A DNA stretch of 64,000 bases. It comes from Massilia sp. METH4 (lineage in GTDB: Bacteria; Pseudomonadota; Gammaproteobacteria; Burkholderiales; Burkholderiaceae_D). The stretch's first letter is position 1; each line of letters starts with the position of its first letter. Positions 7,717-17,199 of this stretch are shown here, in pieces. The DNA lies in contig NZ_CP146614.1 in NCBI RefSeq assembly GCF_037094685.1, positions 6,200,001 through 6,264,000 on the forward strand, in the 5' to 3' direction. The translations under genes were made by a program, and so were the position numbers. The notes under the pieces were generated by a model. That model did no database searches, was not told the origin of the DNA, and saw nothing but the letters and a program-made list of their open reading frames with translations.

Positions 7717-9384
7717 ATGACGAATCTCGTTGAACAGTACGGCCCACGCGAAGCGATGGAGTATGACGTGGTGATCGTCGGCGGTGGCCCGGCCGGGCTG
7801 TCCGCCGCGATCCGCATCAAGCAGCTCGCGCAGGAAAAGAACCAGGAAATCTCGGTGGTGGTGCTGGAAAAAGGCGGCGAGCTGGGTGCGCATATCCTGT
7901 CCGGTGCCGTGATGGACCCGCGCGCGCTGAACGAGCTGATTCCCGACTGGAAGGAAAAAGGCGCGCCGCTGAACACGCCCGTGAGCGAAGACCGGGTGCT
8001 GTTCCTGACTGAAACGAAAGCGTACAAGACGCCGAACTTCATGGTGCCGAAGTGCCTGGAAAACCATGGCAACTACGTGATTTCGCTGGGCAACGTGGTG
8101 CGCTGGCTGGGCCAGCAGGCGGAAAGCCTGGGTGTGGAGATCTTCCCCGGCTTCCCGGCCGCCGAGATCCTGTACAACGAGGATGGCTCCGTGAAAGGTG
8201 TCGCCACCGGCAATATGGGTGTCAAGCGCGACGGCGAACCGGGCCCCGATTTCCAGCTCGGCATGGAGCTGCACGGCAAATACACGCTGTTCGCCGAAGG
8301 CTCGCGCGGCCACCTGGGCAAGCAGCTGATGGCCAAGTACGACCTGAACAAGGGCAAGGACCCGCAAGCCTACGGCATCGGCATCAAGGAACTGTGGGAA
8401 ATCGATCCGGCCAAGCACCAGCCCGGCCTGGTGATCCACACGTCCGGCTGGCCGCTGGCGCACGACGTGTATGGCGGCTCGTTCCTGTATCACCTGGAAA
8501 ACAACCAGGTCGCCGTCGGCTACGTGGTCGGCCTGAACTACCACAACCCATATATTTCGCCGTACGAGGAGTTCCAGCGCTACAAGACGCACCCGGCGAT
8601 CCGCGGCTACTTCGAAGGCGGCAAGCGCATCTCGTATGGCGCGCGCGCGATCACGTCGGGTGGCCTGCAATCGCTGCCGAAGCTGGTGTTCCCGGGCGGT
8701 TGCCTGATCGGTTGCGACGCCGGCTTCCTGAACATGAGCCGCATCAAGGGCAGCCACGCCGCCATCAAGTCCGGCATGCTGGCCGCCGAGGCGCTCGTCG
8801 ATGCGCTGGGCGCCAGCCGCCAGCACGATGAACTGTCGGCCTACCCGACCGCCTTCGAGCAGTCCTGGCTGCATGAGGAACTGCACGTCGCGCGCAATGT
8901 GAAGCAATACCTGAACAAGGGCCTCGTGTTCGGCACGATCATGACGGGCATCGACCAGATCGTCTTCCGCGGCAAGGCACCCTGGACCCTGCGCCACAAC
9001 GAGCCGGATCACGCCTGCCTGAAGCCGGCGGCCAATTACCAGCCGATCGTGTACCCGAAGCCGGACGGCAAGCTCACCTTCGACAAGCTGTCCTCCGTGT
9101 TCATCTCGAACACGAACCACGCCGAAGACCAGCCGATCCACCTGACCTTGAAGAACCCGTCGGTGCCGGTCGATGTCAACCTGTCCAAGTACGCGGGCCC
9201 GGAACAGCGCTACTGCCCGGCCGGCGTGTACGAATACGTGAAGACCGACGAAGGCACGGATCGCCTGCAGATCAACGCGCAGAACTGCGTGCACTGCAAG
9301 ACCTGCGACATCAAGGATCCCACGCAGAACATCGTGTGGGTGACGCCAGAGGGTGGCGGCGGGCCGAACTACCCGAACATGTAG
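7717..9384 (+). CDS. Electron-transfer flavoprotein:ubiquinone oxidoreductase
   Basis: 555 aa, the full normal length. The FAD-binding motif DVVIVGGGPAGLSAAIRI is at residues ~17-34. The ubiquinone-binding region and membrane-surface segment lie in the middle. The C-terminal [4Fe-4S] ligands are one Cys in RYCPAG (~499) and the cluster NCVHCKTCDI (~523-532). It passes electrons from reduced ETF (beta-oxidation and amino-acid dehydrogenases) to the quinone pool at the inner membrane. A complete, ordinary housekeeping gene. Confidence 0.95.
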   Translation: MTNLVEQYGPREAMEYDVVIVGGGPAGLSAAIRIKQLAQEKNQEISVVVLEKGGELGAHILSGAVMDPRALNELIPDWKEKGAPLNTPVSEDRVLFLTETKAYKTPNFMVPKCLENHGNYVISLGNVVRWLGQQAESLGVEIFPGFPAAEILYNEDGSVKGVATGNMGVKRDGEPGPDFQLGMELHGKYTLFAEGSRGHLGKQLMAKYDLNKGKDPQAYGIGIKELWEIDPAKHQPGLVIHTSGWPLAHDVYGGSFLYHLENNQVAVGYVVGLNYHNPYISPYEEFQRYKTHPAIRGYFEGGKRISYGARAITSGGLQSLPKLVFPGGCLIGCDAGFLNMSRIKGSHAAIKSGMLAAEALVDALGASRQHDELSAYPTAFEQSWLHEELHVARNVKQYLNKGLVFGTIMTGIDQIVFRGKAPWTLRHNEPDHACLKPAANYQPIVYPKPDGKLTFDKLSSVFISNTNHAEDQPIHLTLKNPSVPVDVNLSKYAGPEQRYCPAGVYEYVKTDEGTDRLQINAQNCVHCKTCDIKDPTQNIVWVTPEGGGGPNYPNM

Positions 9385-9462
9385 GTTCGGGAGCGCAAGC
9401 ATGCCGGGCGCGGGCATGCGAACGCCAGGGGTATGATGGGGTATTCCCGCTCTGTTCGACGG

Positions 9463-9490
9463 TTCGGAGCGGAAATTGCCGCCGTACAAT
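9463..9490 (+). promoter_or_regulatory. Possible sigma-70 promoter of the first GT41 gene
   Basis: A good -10 (TACAAT, 9485-9490) lies 28 bp before the start codon. The best -35 at 16 bp spacing (TTCGGA) is poor. The start of the downstream gene would be near the end of a short leader. Confidence 0.35.
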
Positions 9491-9517
9491 GCGGCATAGC
9501 CACTCGACCCGTAGCGA

Positions 9518-12223
9518 ATGAAGAATACCAGCGACCTTGCAGCATCCAGCGGCGATGGAGCGCCCTCCTCGTCGCCCTCCCTCGCCCCCTCCCTCGCACT
9601 GGAGCAGGCGGCGGCCGCGCTGGCCCGTGGCGACCATGTCACCGCCCTGTCACTGCTGCGTCCGCTGGCCGACCTTCAAGCGCCATCGGCCGCGCTGTCG
9701 CCCGCGCAGTCATCGGATCTGTGGCGACTCCTCGCCGAAGCCGTCCAGGCGCAAGGAGGCGACCCGCTGCCGGAGCTCGTCCGCTGGGTCGAAAGCGATC
9801 CCGGCAATTCCACCGCACACCTTCAACTGGGCCACGCCCTGCAAGACCATGGCGAGCTCGCTGCCGCGAGCAACAGCTACCGCCATGCGCTGAGCGCCGA
9901 TCCCGCTAACCTCGAAGCGCTCGTCGAACTCGGCAGCGTCGAACAGGGCATGGGCAACCACGGCGTGGCCGTCGAGTGCTACCAGCTCGCCCTGAAACTG
10001 GCTCCCAAGCTGCACCAACTCTATCCTTCGCTGGCCTCGGGCCTGCACGCGCTGGGCCGCTACGAGGAAGCCAGCGCGGCGTGGTCGAAGGCACTGCGGC
10101 TCCTTGGCGACGATGCCCTGTACCACTACGGGCGCGCCGAGTCGCTGCGCGCCTGGGGCCGGCTGGGGGAAGCCCTCAACGCCAGCGAGCGGGCCGTCAA
10201 GCTAGTGCCGGACGATCCGGCCGCGCTGCAGCAGCTGGCGTCGCTGCAGATGGCGCTGGGCAAGACGCGCGACAGCGCGCTCAATTTCGGCAAGGCCCTG
10301 CTGGGCGACCCGCACAATGTGCAGGCGCACATCGACTTCGCCGCGGTGCTGCACCAGCTCGGGCTCGACGACGAAGCGCTGGCCCACCTGCGGGACGCGC
10401 TGCGCATCGATCCGCAGTCCTGGCTCGCGGCGGGCAACCTCGGCGGCCTGCTGGTGGAACTGGGGCGCCACGCCGAGGCCGTTCCCCTGTTGCGCCAGGC
10501 GCTCGAGATCAAGCCCGACTATGCCTTTGCCTTGAACAATCTGGGCACGGCCTTGCATACGCTGGGCCAGCGCGACACCGCGGTCGACTACTTCCGTGCG
10601 GCGATCGGCGCGGACCCGGGCTTCATCGATGCCTATCGCAACCTGTCCGTCGTGCTCAGCCAGCTGGGCCGGCACCGCGAATCGTTCGAGAACAGCGTGG
10701 TCGCGATGGCCCTGGCGCCCGACGATGCCGAGCTGCTTCTCAACCTCGCCAATGCGCAGGCCGCGATGGGCCAGCTCGACCGGTCGATCGCCCACCTGCG
10801 CAAGGCCGCGCGGCTCGATCCGAAGGCGGCCAACATCCGCTCGAACCTCGCGCATTACCTGAGCGTGGCCGGCGACACCGCGGCGGCCATCGAGATGAGC
10901 CGGCAAGCGATCGCGCTCGATCCGGCGTTCACCGGCGCCCATTCGAACCTGCTGTTCTACCTGGCCCATGGCGATGCCGACATCGCGGCGTCGCGGGCCG
11001 CGCACGAGACCTACGCGAAGCAGTTCGAGCGCCAGGACCGCTGGATCGGGCGGCACGAGACGGACAACGACCCCGACCGGCGCATCCGGCTGGCCTTCAT
11101 CTCGGGCGACCTCTACCACCACGCCGTGGCCAATTTCATCCGCCCGGTGCTGGAACAGCTGCGCCACGATCCATCGCTCGAGCTGGTGATCTACTACACC
11201 AACACCGTGAACGACAGCGTGAACGCGGCGCTGCGCGCCAGCGTGCCGTTGTGGCGCGACGTCAGCGATCTTGCGGACGACGCTCTGGAAGCCCTGATCC
11301 GCGCCGACCGCATCGATGTGCTCGTCGACCTGTCGGGCCACACCGGCTTCAACCGGCTGCACGTGCTGGCCCGCAAGCCCGCACCGGTGCAGGTAACGTG
11401 GATCGGCTATCCCGGCACGACCGGGCTGCGCGCGGTCGATTATTTCCTGACCGACCCGCACCTGTTGCCGCCGGGCCGCTTCGACGACCACTACAGCGAA
11501 CGCATCGCCTACCTGCCCGCGTCTGCCGTGTTCCAGCCCGCCGACGAGCAGGTGGACGTCAACCCGTTGCCCGCCCTGCACAACGGCCACCTCACGTTCG
11601 GCAGCTTCAACCGCGCCAACAAGATCCATGCCGGGGTCGTGCAATTGTGGGCCAAGGTCCTGGCGGCTGTGCCGGATTCGCGCCTGCTGCTGGGTGCCCT
11701 GACGAGCGACGGCCAGAAGGCGGCAATGCGCGAGCAGTTCCAGGCCGCCGGGATCGGCGGCGAGCGCCTGGTATTCCATGAACGTGGGAGCATGCGCGAT
11801 TACCTGGCCCTGCACCACCAGGTCGACCTGTGCCTCGACACCTTCCCCTATACGGGCGGCACGACGACCCTGCACGGATTGTGGATGGGCGTGCCGATCG
11901 TCACGCTGGCGGGGGCGACGACGTCCGGCCGCACCAGCGCGGCGATCCTGAGCCACCTGGGGCTGAACGACTTCATCGCGGAAACGCCGGAGCAATTCGT
12001 GCGCGCTGCCGCCGGCTGGGCCGGCAGGACGGAGGAACTCGCCGCTTTGCGCGCCGCGCTGCGCGAGCGCCTGGAGCAATCGGCCCTGGCCCGCCCCGAC
12101 CGGCTCGCCGCCAACCTGAGCGCGATGGTGCGGCTCATGTGGCACCGCTGGTGCAGCGGCATGCCGGCCGACACCCTCTACCTGGAGCCGGCCGGCCAGC
12201 CCCCGGCCGCGCTCGAGGAATGA
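9518..12223 (+). CDS. TPR-repeat O-GlcNAc-transferase-like glycosyltransferase (GT41)
   Basis: 901 aa. The first ~60 residues are Ala/Ser/Pro-rich. Residues ~85-490 are a run of about a dozen TPR repeats (NLEALVELGSVEQGMGNHGV and similar 34-residue units) for target binding. The C-terminal ~380 residues are a SPINDLY/OGT catalytic region: RLAFISGDLYHHAVANF (~524), DVLVDLSGHTGFNRL, VTWIGYPGTTGL, FNRANK (~697, the Lys that contacts UDP in human OGT), and LDTFPYTGGTTTLHGLWMG (~772). These key residues are kept, so it should be active on Ser/Thr in the cytosol. It opens an island that ends with a paralogue just before the flagellins, so flagellin is the likely target. Donor sugar unknown. Confidence 0.88.
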   Translation: MKNTSDLAASSGDGAPSSSPSLAPSLALEQAAAALARGDHVTALSLLRPLADLQAPSAALSPAQSSDLWRLLAEAVQAQGGDPLPELVRWVESDPGNSTAHLQLGHALQDHGELAAASNSYRHALSADPANLEALVELGSVEQGMGNHGVAVECYQLALKLAPKLHQLYPSLASGLHALGRYEEASAAWSKALRLLGDDALYHYGRAESLRAWGRLGEALNASERAVKLVPDDPAALQQLASLQMALGKTRDSALNFGKALLGDPHNVQAHIDFAAVLHQLGLDDEALAHLRDALRIDPQSWLAAGNLGGLLVELGRHAEAVPLLRQALEIKPDYAFALNNLGTALHTLGQRDTAVDYFRAAIGADPGFIDAYRNLSVVLSQLGRHRESFENSVVAMALAPDDAELLLNLANAQAAMGQLDRSIAHLRKAARLDPKAANIRSNLAHYLSVAGDTAAAIEMSRQAIALDPAFTGAHSNLLFYLAHGDADIAASRAAHETYAKQFERQDRWIGRHETDNDPDRRIRLAFISGDLYHHAVANFIRPVLEQLRHDPSLELVIYYTNTVNDSVNAALRASVPLWRDVSDLADDALEALIRADRIDVLVDLSGHTGFNRLHVLARKPAPVQVTWIGYPGTTGLRAVDYFLTDPHLLPPGRFDDHYSERIAYLPASAVFQPADEQVDVNPLPALHNGHLTFGSFNRANKIHAGVVQLWAKVLAAVPDSRLLLGALTSDGQKAAMREQFQAAGIGGERLVFHERGSMRDYLALHHQVDLCLDTFPYTGGTTTLHGLWMGVPIVTLAGATTSGRTSAAILSHLGLNDFIAETPEQFVRAAAGWAGRTEELAALRAALRERLEQSALARPDRLAANLSAMVRLMWHRWCSGMPADTLYLEPAGQPPAALEE

Positions 12224-12240
12224 GCAGTGCACGGCTTGTT

Positions 12241-12269
12241 TTGCGGACAGGGAGGTCACGGGTTACAAT
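12241..12269 (+). promoter_or_regulatory. Sigma-70-like promoter of the aminotransferase operon
   Basis: TTGCGG, a 17-bp spacer and TACAAT lie in the gap after the first GT41 gene, about 75 bp before the 27-codon leader ORF. This suggests that the sugar-building genes form a transcription unit separate from the first transferase. Confidence 0.5.
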
Positions 12270-12346
12270 TGCCGCGCATCAACATCGGGCGGCATCGCCG
12301 ACCGCATGTCGAGGCGGTCGAGCATTAACGTCATGAGGATGCCAGA

Positions 12347-12430
12347 ATGAAAAACAACATCTGCACGGCGTGCCGCAATGCGCCGGCCGTAGCCTCCGTC
12401 CCGGCGGCGGGCGGGAGGAACGCGCAATGA
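12347..12430 (+). CDS. 27-residue leader ORF coupled to the aminotransferase
   Basis: ATG AAA AAC AAC ATC TGC ... to TGA encodes MKNNICTACRNAPAVASVPA plus seven residues, with a C-x2-C pair. Its TGA overlaps the ATG of the aminotransferase (ATGA), the same coupling used by other pairs in this island. GAGGAT lies about 8 bp upstream. It could be a real small protein, a regulatory leader peptide, or a chance frame; no family recognised. Confidence 0.4.
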   Translation: MKNNICTACRNAPAVASVPAAGGRNAQ

Positions 12431-13545
12431 AAGAGGCACCTCGCTCCCCCGTCTATGTCACGCAGCCGGCTTTGGCGCCGCTGGAAGAATTCATCCCCTA
12501 CCTGCAACAGATCTGGGACAACAAGATCCTGACCAACGGCGGCCCGTTCCACCAGCAGCTGGAGCAGGAACTCGCCCGTTACCTGGGCGTGCCGCATCTG
12601 TCGCTGTTCTCGAACGGCACGCTGGCGCTGATGACGGCCATGCAATCGCTGCGCATCACCGGCGAAGTCATCACGACGCCCTATTCGTTCGTCGCCACGG
12701 CCCACTCGCTGCTGTGGAACGGCATCAAGCCCGTGTTCGTCGATATCGAGCCCGATACGTTCAACATCGACCCGCGCCAGATCGAGGCGGCCATCACCCC
12801 GCAAACGACGGCGATCCTGCCCGTGCACTGCTATGGCCGCCCCTGCAACGTGGAAGAGATCGAAGAGATTGCCGCCAACTATGGCCTGAAGGTCATCTAC
12901 GATGCCGCCCATGCGTTCGGCGTGCAGCACCGCGGCAGCAGCGTGCTCAACCACGGCGACCTGTCGGTGCTGAGCTTCCATGCGACCAAGGTGTTCAATA
13001 CCTTCGAGGGCGGCGCCATCATCTGCAAGGATGCCCGCACCAAGCGCCACATCGACCACCTGAAGAACTTCGGCTTCGCCGACGAAGTGACCGTCGTCGC
13101 GCCGGGCATCAACGGCAAGATGAGCGAGGTGAACGCGGCGTTCGGCCTGCTCCAGCTCAAGGGCATCGATGCCGTGCTGGCGGCCCGGGCCGCGGTGGAC
13201 CGGCGCTACCGCACCGGCCTGCGCGACGTGCCGGGCATCGAATGCCCGCAAGTGCCCGAGGAAACGCACCCGAACCACTCGTATTTCCCGATCCTGGTGC
13301 AGCCTGGCTATCCGCTCACCCGCGACGAACTGTATGAAAAACTGCGGGCCGCCGGCTTCTATGCGCGGCGCTATTTCTATCCGCTGATCAGCGAATTCCC
13401 CATGTACCGGGGCATGCCGTCGGCGCGGCGCGACAACCTGCCGGTCGCCATGCGGCTGTCGCTGCAGGTGCTGTGCCTGCCGATCTATCCGGACCTTCCC
13501 GCCGAGCGGCAGGACGCGCTGATCGAGCTGATCCTTTCAGTGTAA
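12427..13545 (+). CDS. DegT/DnrJ/EryC1/StrS-family sugar aminotransferase
   Basis: 372 aa. A fold-type-I PLP enzyme: substrate/cofactor loop LFSNGTLALMTAMQSLRITG, DAAHAFGVQHRG with the PLP-contacting Asp, and LSFHATKVFNTFEGG with the internal aldimine Lys at about residue 188. This family transaminates keto-sugar nucleotides using glutamate, making amino sugars such as those on flagellins and O-antigens. The ATG at 12427 is preferred: GGGAGG is upstream and the family begins near here. The product probably receives an acyl group from the next gene. Confidence 0.9.
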   Translation: MKEAPRSPVYVTQPALAPLEEFIPYLQQIWDNKILTNGGPFHQQLEQELARYLGVPHLSLFSNGTLALMTAMQSLRITGEVITTPYSFVATAHSLLWNGIKPVFVDIEPDTFNIDPRQIEAAITPQTTAILPVHCYGRPCNVEEIEEIAANYGLKVIYDAAHAFGVQHRGSSVLNHGDLSVLSFHATKVFNTFEGGAIICKDARTKRHIDHLKNFGFADEVTVVAPGINGKMSEVNAAFGLLQLKGIDAVLAARAAVDRRYRTGLRDVPGIECPQVPEETHPNHSYFPILVQPGYPLTRDELYEKLRAAGFYARRYFYPLISEFPMYRGMPSARRDNLPVAMRLSLQVLCLPIYPDLPAERQDALIELILSV

Positions 13546-13551
13546 GGCTCC

Positions 13552-14220
13552 ATGAAAACCATCATTTTCGGCAACGGCGCGACGGCCCGCCTGCTCCACT
13601 CCTATGCACGGCACAGCATGGACATCGTCGGCTTCACGGCCGACGACGCGTATGTCGAAGGCGATACGTTCCTGGGCCTGCCCCTGGTGCCCTTCAGCGC
13701 GCTGGAACGGCATTTCCCGCCGGCCGAGCACGCGGCGATCGTCGCCATCGGCTTCATCGACATGAACGGCTTGCGCGCGCGCCGCCACGCCGACCTGGCC
13801 GAACGCGGCTATCGCCTGGCCAGCTATGTCCACCCATCCGTGTTCCGGCACGACGGCGTGACCATCGGCGAGAACTGCATCATCCTCGACCACGTGTCCA
13901 TCCACCCCGGCTGCACGATCGGCGACGGCACGTTCATCTCCAGCAATGTCAACCTCGGCCACGACTGCCGGATCGGGCGCTTCAACTTCATCAACTCGGG
14001 CATCGCGCTGGCCGGCGGCTGCGTGGTGGGGGAAAGCTGCTTCTTCGGGGTGAACGCCAGCGCCGCGCACGGCAAGACCATCGGCGCGCGCAACTTCATC
14101 GGCGCCAACACCTTGATCTCGAACGATACGGCGGACGACCAGGTCTGGCTGCCGGAGCCGGCACAGCTGTTCAGGTTGAAAAGCCGCGCCTTCCTCAAAT
14201 TCTCGAAAATGCTGGGATAA
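13552..14220 (+). CDS. NeuD-like sugar O/N-acyltransferase, left-handed beta-helix
   Basis: 222 aa. The N-terminal ~75 residues are a Rossmann-like PglD_N domain (MKTIIFGNGATARLLHSYAR). Residues ~90-200 are hexapeptide repeats ([LIV]-G-x4), e.g. VTIGENCIILDHVSIHPGC and CTIGDGTFISSN, followed by a short tail. This is the NeuD/PglD architecture. PglD acetylates the amino group of a UDP-4-amino sugar made by a DegT aminotransferase, which is the gene just upstream. Because an ACP and an adenylating ligase follow, the donor here may be an acyl-ACP rather than acetyl-CoA; that is inference. Confidence 0.88.
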   Translation: MKTIIFGNGATARLLHSYARHSMDIVGFTADDAYVEGDTFLGLPLVPFSALERHFPPAEHAAIVAIGFIDMNGLRARRHADLAERGYRLASYVHPSVFRHDGVTIGENCIILDHVSIHPGCTIGDGTFISSNVNLGHDCRIGRFNFINSGIALAGGCVVGESCFFGVNASAAHGKTIGARNFIGANTLISNDTADDQVWLPEPAQLFRLKSRAFLKFSKMLG

Positions 14221-14223
14221 CAG

Positions 14224-15774
14224 ATGAGCATCAACGACAGCCGCGTCGCCCCGCCCTTCTTCGCGCATGCCGCGGCGCACCCGGACAAGCTGGCCATCTG
14301 GTGCGACGGCCGCACGGCCACGTACGCCGGGCTGTCGGCCCTCGTGCGGCGCTGGTCGTATGCGCTGGCCGAGCGCGGCGTGCAGCCCGGCGAACAGATC
14401 GGCGTGCTGCTCCCCAACAGCATCGAATTCGCCGCGCTGCTGGTCGTGGCGGCCGATCTGGGCGCCAGCCTCGTTCCGCTGAACACGTCGCTCACGCCGG
14501 ACGCGGTGCGGCGCGCGTTTGCCGCCACCGAAGTGCGGCACCTGGTGGCCGGCGCCGGCCAGCTGGAAGCGCTGGCGGAAGGGTCCGCCCAGCCCGCCGT
14601 GCCCGGCTTGCAGGTGTCGGTCGACGCCGCCGTGCCCGGCGCGGTGACGTTGGACGAACTCATCGCGGCGGTCGCGGCCGACGTGCCGCCGCGCGACCTC
14701 GGCAAGCCGGAGCATGCACTGATCCTCACGATGACGTCCGGTTCGACCGGCGATCCGAAGCCGATCGTGTTGCCCCAGCGCACCAAGGTGAACCGGGCGG
14801 CGGCCGCGGTCGAGATGTATGGCGTGCATGCCGATGACGTCATCCTGGCGGCCACGCCGCTGTATCACTCGCTGGCCGAGCGCCTGGTCCTGATGGCATT
14901 CATGCATGGCGCGACGTCGGTCGTGATGGCGCGCTTTTCCACCGCCGCCTGGCTGCGCTGCGTGGCGCAGCAGCGCGTGACGTTCACGATCGCCGTGTCG
15001 TCGCAGTTGCGGCAGATCGTCACCGAGTTGCGGACGCCCGGCAGCCACGACCTCACGAGCCTGCGGTGCGTGGTGTCGTCGTCCGCCGCGCTCGACAACG
15101 CCACGAAGGACGAGCTGCTGGCGCGCATGGATTGCGCCTTTCACGAATGCTATGGCACGTCCGAGATCGCCATCGCCAGCAATCTCGACAGTTCCAGCGC
15201 GGCCGGCAAGCTGGCCTCGGTCGGCTGCCCGGCGCCCGGCGTGGATATCCGTATCCTGGGGCCTGGCGACGTCGAACTGCCGCCTGGCGCCGATGGCGAG
15301 ATCGTCTGCAAGACCCCGATGCTGTTCGGCGGCTACTACCACCGGCCGGATTTGACCGCTGCCGCCATGTGGGGCGAGTACTTCCGCACCGGCGACCTGG
15401 GCTGTCTCGACGAGGACGGCTTCCTGTACTACCGCGGCCGCGCCAAGGACCTGATCATCACGGGTGGCGTGAATGTCTATCCGGTCGATGTGGAGGCGGT
15501 CGTGGCCACCCTGCCAACCATTAAAGAATGCGCGGCTTTTGCCGTAGCCGATGAAAGGCTGGGCGAGGTCGTCGGCGTGGCCCTCGTGTGCGAGGACCCG
15601 GCGGCCTTCAACCTGCGTGCCCTGCGCATGCTGTGCGCCGAGCGGCTCGCCGACTTCCAGCAGCCACGCCACTATTTCGTTGTCGAAGCACTACCGAAAA
15701 ATCCGATGGGAAAGATCATGAAATTCGAGCTTGTCAGGCAGTTCGGCAAATCCGCCACGGCGGCCGCGCAATGA
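14224..15774 (+). CDS. Class I adenylate-forming enzyme (acyl-CoA/acyl-ACP ligase)
   Basis: 516 aa ANL-superfamily enzyme. The P-loop-like motif LTMTSGSTGDPKPIVLPQ is at ~167-184. ECYGTSEIA is A5-like. YFRTGDLGCLDEDGFLYYRG is at ~385-404. The catalytic Lys of NPMGKIMKFEL is at ~495. It activates a carboxylic acid as acyl-AMP and transfers it to a thiol. The ACP two genes downstream is the natural acceptor, but CoA is possible. It starts 3 bp after the acyltransferase stop, and its TGA overlaps the next ATG, so it is tightly operonic. Acid substrate unknown. Confidence 0.9.
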   Translation: MSINDSRVAPPFFAHAAAHPDKLAIWCDGRTATYAGLSALVRRWSYALAERGVQPGEQIGVLLPNSIEFAALLVVAADLGASLVPLNTSLTPDAVRRAFAATEVRHLVAGAGQLEALAEGSAQPAVPGLQVSVDAAVPGAVTLDELIAAVAADVPPRDLGKPEHALILTMTSGSTGDPKPIVLPQRTKVNRAAAAVEMYGVHADDVILAATPLYHSLAERLVLMAFMHGATSVVMARFSTAAWLRCVAQQRVTFTIAVSSQLRQIVTELRTPGSHDLTSLRCVVSSSAALDNATKDELLARMDCAFHECYGTSEIAIASNLDSSSAAGKLASVGCPAPGVDIRILGPGDVELPPGADGEIVCKTPMLFGGYYHRPDLTAAAMWGEYFRTGDLGCLDEDGFLYYRGRAKDLIITGGVNVYPVDVEAVVATLPTIKECAAFAVADERLGEVVGVALVCEDPAAFNLRALRMLCAERLADFQQPRHYFVVEALPKNPMGKIMKFELVRQFGKSATAAAQ

Positions 15775-16928
15775 TGAGCACGCAATCCGGCACGATGCCC
15801 ACCACGCCCCTGCGCATCGCCTTCATCGGCGGCGCCGTCAACTCCGCCGTGGGCTATTCGCATTTCGTCGCCAGCACCATGGACCGCCGCTGGGAACTGG
15901 TGGCCGGCTGCTTCAGCACGCAGGAAGAGGACAACCGCGAGACGGCGGCCGCCTATGGCATTCCCGCCGATCGCCTGTATGCGAGCTGGCCGGACCTGGT
16001 GGCAGCCGAGCGCGGCCGCATCGACGCCGTCGCGATCCTCACGCCGATTCCGGCGCATCACGACATGGTGGCCGGCTGCATGCGCGCGGGCATTCCCGTC
16101 ATCTGCGAAAAGGCGCTGGCCGGCACGCCGGAAGAGGCGCGCGCGCTGCTCCAGCTGCGCGACGAGCTCGGCGCCTTCCTCGGCATCACGTACAACTACA
16201 CCGGCTACCCGATGCTGCGCGAACTGGCGCGCAAGGTCCGTTCGGGGCAGCTGGGCCGTATCCTGCACTTCCAGGCCGAGATGCCGCAGGAAGGCTTCGT
16301 GCGCACCGACGGCCGCGGCAACAAGCCGTCGCCGCAGCCCTGGCGCCTGGCCGACGGCGCGGTGCCGACCCTGCACCTGGACCTGGGCACGCACCTGCAC
16401 CAGATCGTGCATTACCTCACCGGCGAACGCCCGCTCGACCTGGTGGCGGACCAGAACCACTATGGCTGGTTCGACGGCGTGGTCGACAATTCCAGCTGCC
16501 TGGCCCGCTACAGCGGCGACATCCAGGGCCAGTTCTGGTTCAGCAAGTCCGCGCTCGGCCACCGCAACGGCTTGCGCATCCGCATCTATGGCGACCTCGC
16601 GTCGGCCGAGTGGTACCAGCTGTCGCCCGAGGAATTGCTCGTGTCGCACCGCGACGGCCGCCGCGAGCTGCTCGACCGGGCCGGCGCGTGCGACGTCGCC
16701 ACCGCGCGCCGCTACAACCGCTTCAAGGCCGGCCACCCGGCCGGCTTCCTGGAAGCCTTCGCCAACCTGTATGGCGACCTGGCGGACTGCCTGCAGCAGT
16801 ATCGCGCCACCGGCACGTGGCAGTCGGCCGAAGTGTTCAGCGCCGAGCTGGCGCTGGAAGGCCTGCACTTCCTGGAAGCGATGGTGCGCTCCACGCAATC
16901 GCGCGGCTGGGTAGCCGTGCAACGCTGA
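15771..16928 (+). CDS. Gfo/Idh/MocA-family oxidoreductase
   Basis: 385 aa. The N-terminal Rossmann domain opens LRIAFIGGAVNSAVGYSHF. EKALAGTPEEARALL holds the conserved EK pair. The C-terminal alpha/beta domain follows (GRILHFQAEMPQEGFVRTDG). The family oxidises or reduces sugars and sugar nucleotides with NAD(P); here it would supply or reshape the keto sugar for the aminotransferase. The start at 15771 overlaps the ligase stop (ATGA); an ATG at 15774 is equally possible. Confidence 0.88.
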   Translation: MMSTQSGTMPTTPLRIAFIGGAVNSAVGYSHFVASTMDRRWELVAGCFSTQEEDNRETAAAYGIPADRLYASWPDLVAAERGRIDAVAILTPIPAHHDMVAGCMRAGIPVICEKALAGTPEEARALLQLRDELGAFLGITYNYTGYPMLRELARKVRSGQLGRILHFQAEMPQEGFVRTDGRGNKPSPQPWRLADGAVPTLHLDLGTHLHQIVHYLTGERPLDLVADQNHYGWFDGVVDNSSCLARYSGDIQGQFWFSKSALGHRNGLRIRIYGDLASAEWYQLSPEELLVSHRDGRRELLDRAGACDVATARRYNRFKAGHPAGFLEAFANLYGDLADCLQQYRATGTWQSAEVFSAELALEGLHFLEAMVRSTQSRGWVAVQR

Positions 16929-16944
16929 CAACAAAGGGATCATC

Positions 16945-17199
16945 TTGAACGAGCCGATTCGCCAGCGCATCCTGGCGCTACTGCAACGCAAGGGCGGCCT
17001 GCCGCCCGGCTTTACCGACGACACCGACTATATCGATGAAGGCATCGTGGATTCGCTCGCCATCGTCAAGTTCATCGTCGACCTGGAAAAGGCGTTCGAC
17101 ATCGAATTGACGGACGAAGACATCGAATCGCCGGCCTTCCGCACCGTGGCGGGCCTGACGGCGCTCGTCGGCGGCAAGCGCCCCAATGCCCCCCTATGA
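16945..17199 (+). CDS. Acyl carrier protein
   Basis: 84 aa. A four-helix ACP with the phosphopantetheine serine at residue 37 in DEGIVDSLAIVKFIVDLE and the usual acidic helix II/III (DIELTDEDIESPAFRTV). The start is an uncommon TTG at 16945; AAAGGGA lies a few bases upstream and no in-frame ATG or GTG fits. Its TGA overlaps the next ATG. It is a stand-alone carrier outside any fatty-acid operon and has no ketosynthase neighbour. It probably carries the acid loaded by the ligase at 14224. Confidence 0.93.
   Translation: MNEPIRQRILALLQRKGGLPPGFTDDTDYIDEGIVDSLAIVKFIVDLEKAFDIELTDEDIESPAFRTVAGLTALVGGKRPNAPL

Noticed and set aside
9399..9419. Hairpin GCATGCC/GGCATGC after ETF-QO as a terminator
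   Set aside because: 7-bp stem without a T run; too weak to list as a terminator.
7696..9642. 648-codon minus-strand frame opposite the ETF-QO gene
   Set aside because: High-GC antisense shadow of a fully recognisable enzyme; the composition is not protein-like.
13537..15672. 711-codon minus-strand frame opposite the acyltransferase and ligase
   Set aside because: Antisense shadow. The plus strand carries all motifs and tight gene junctions.
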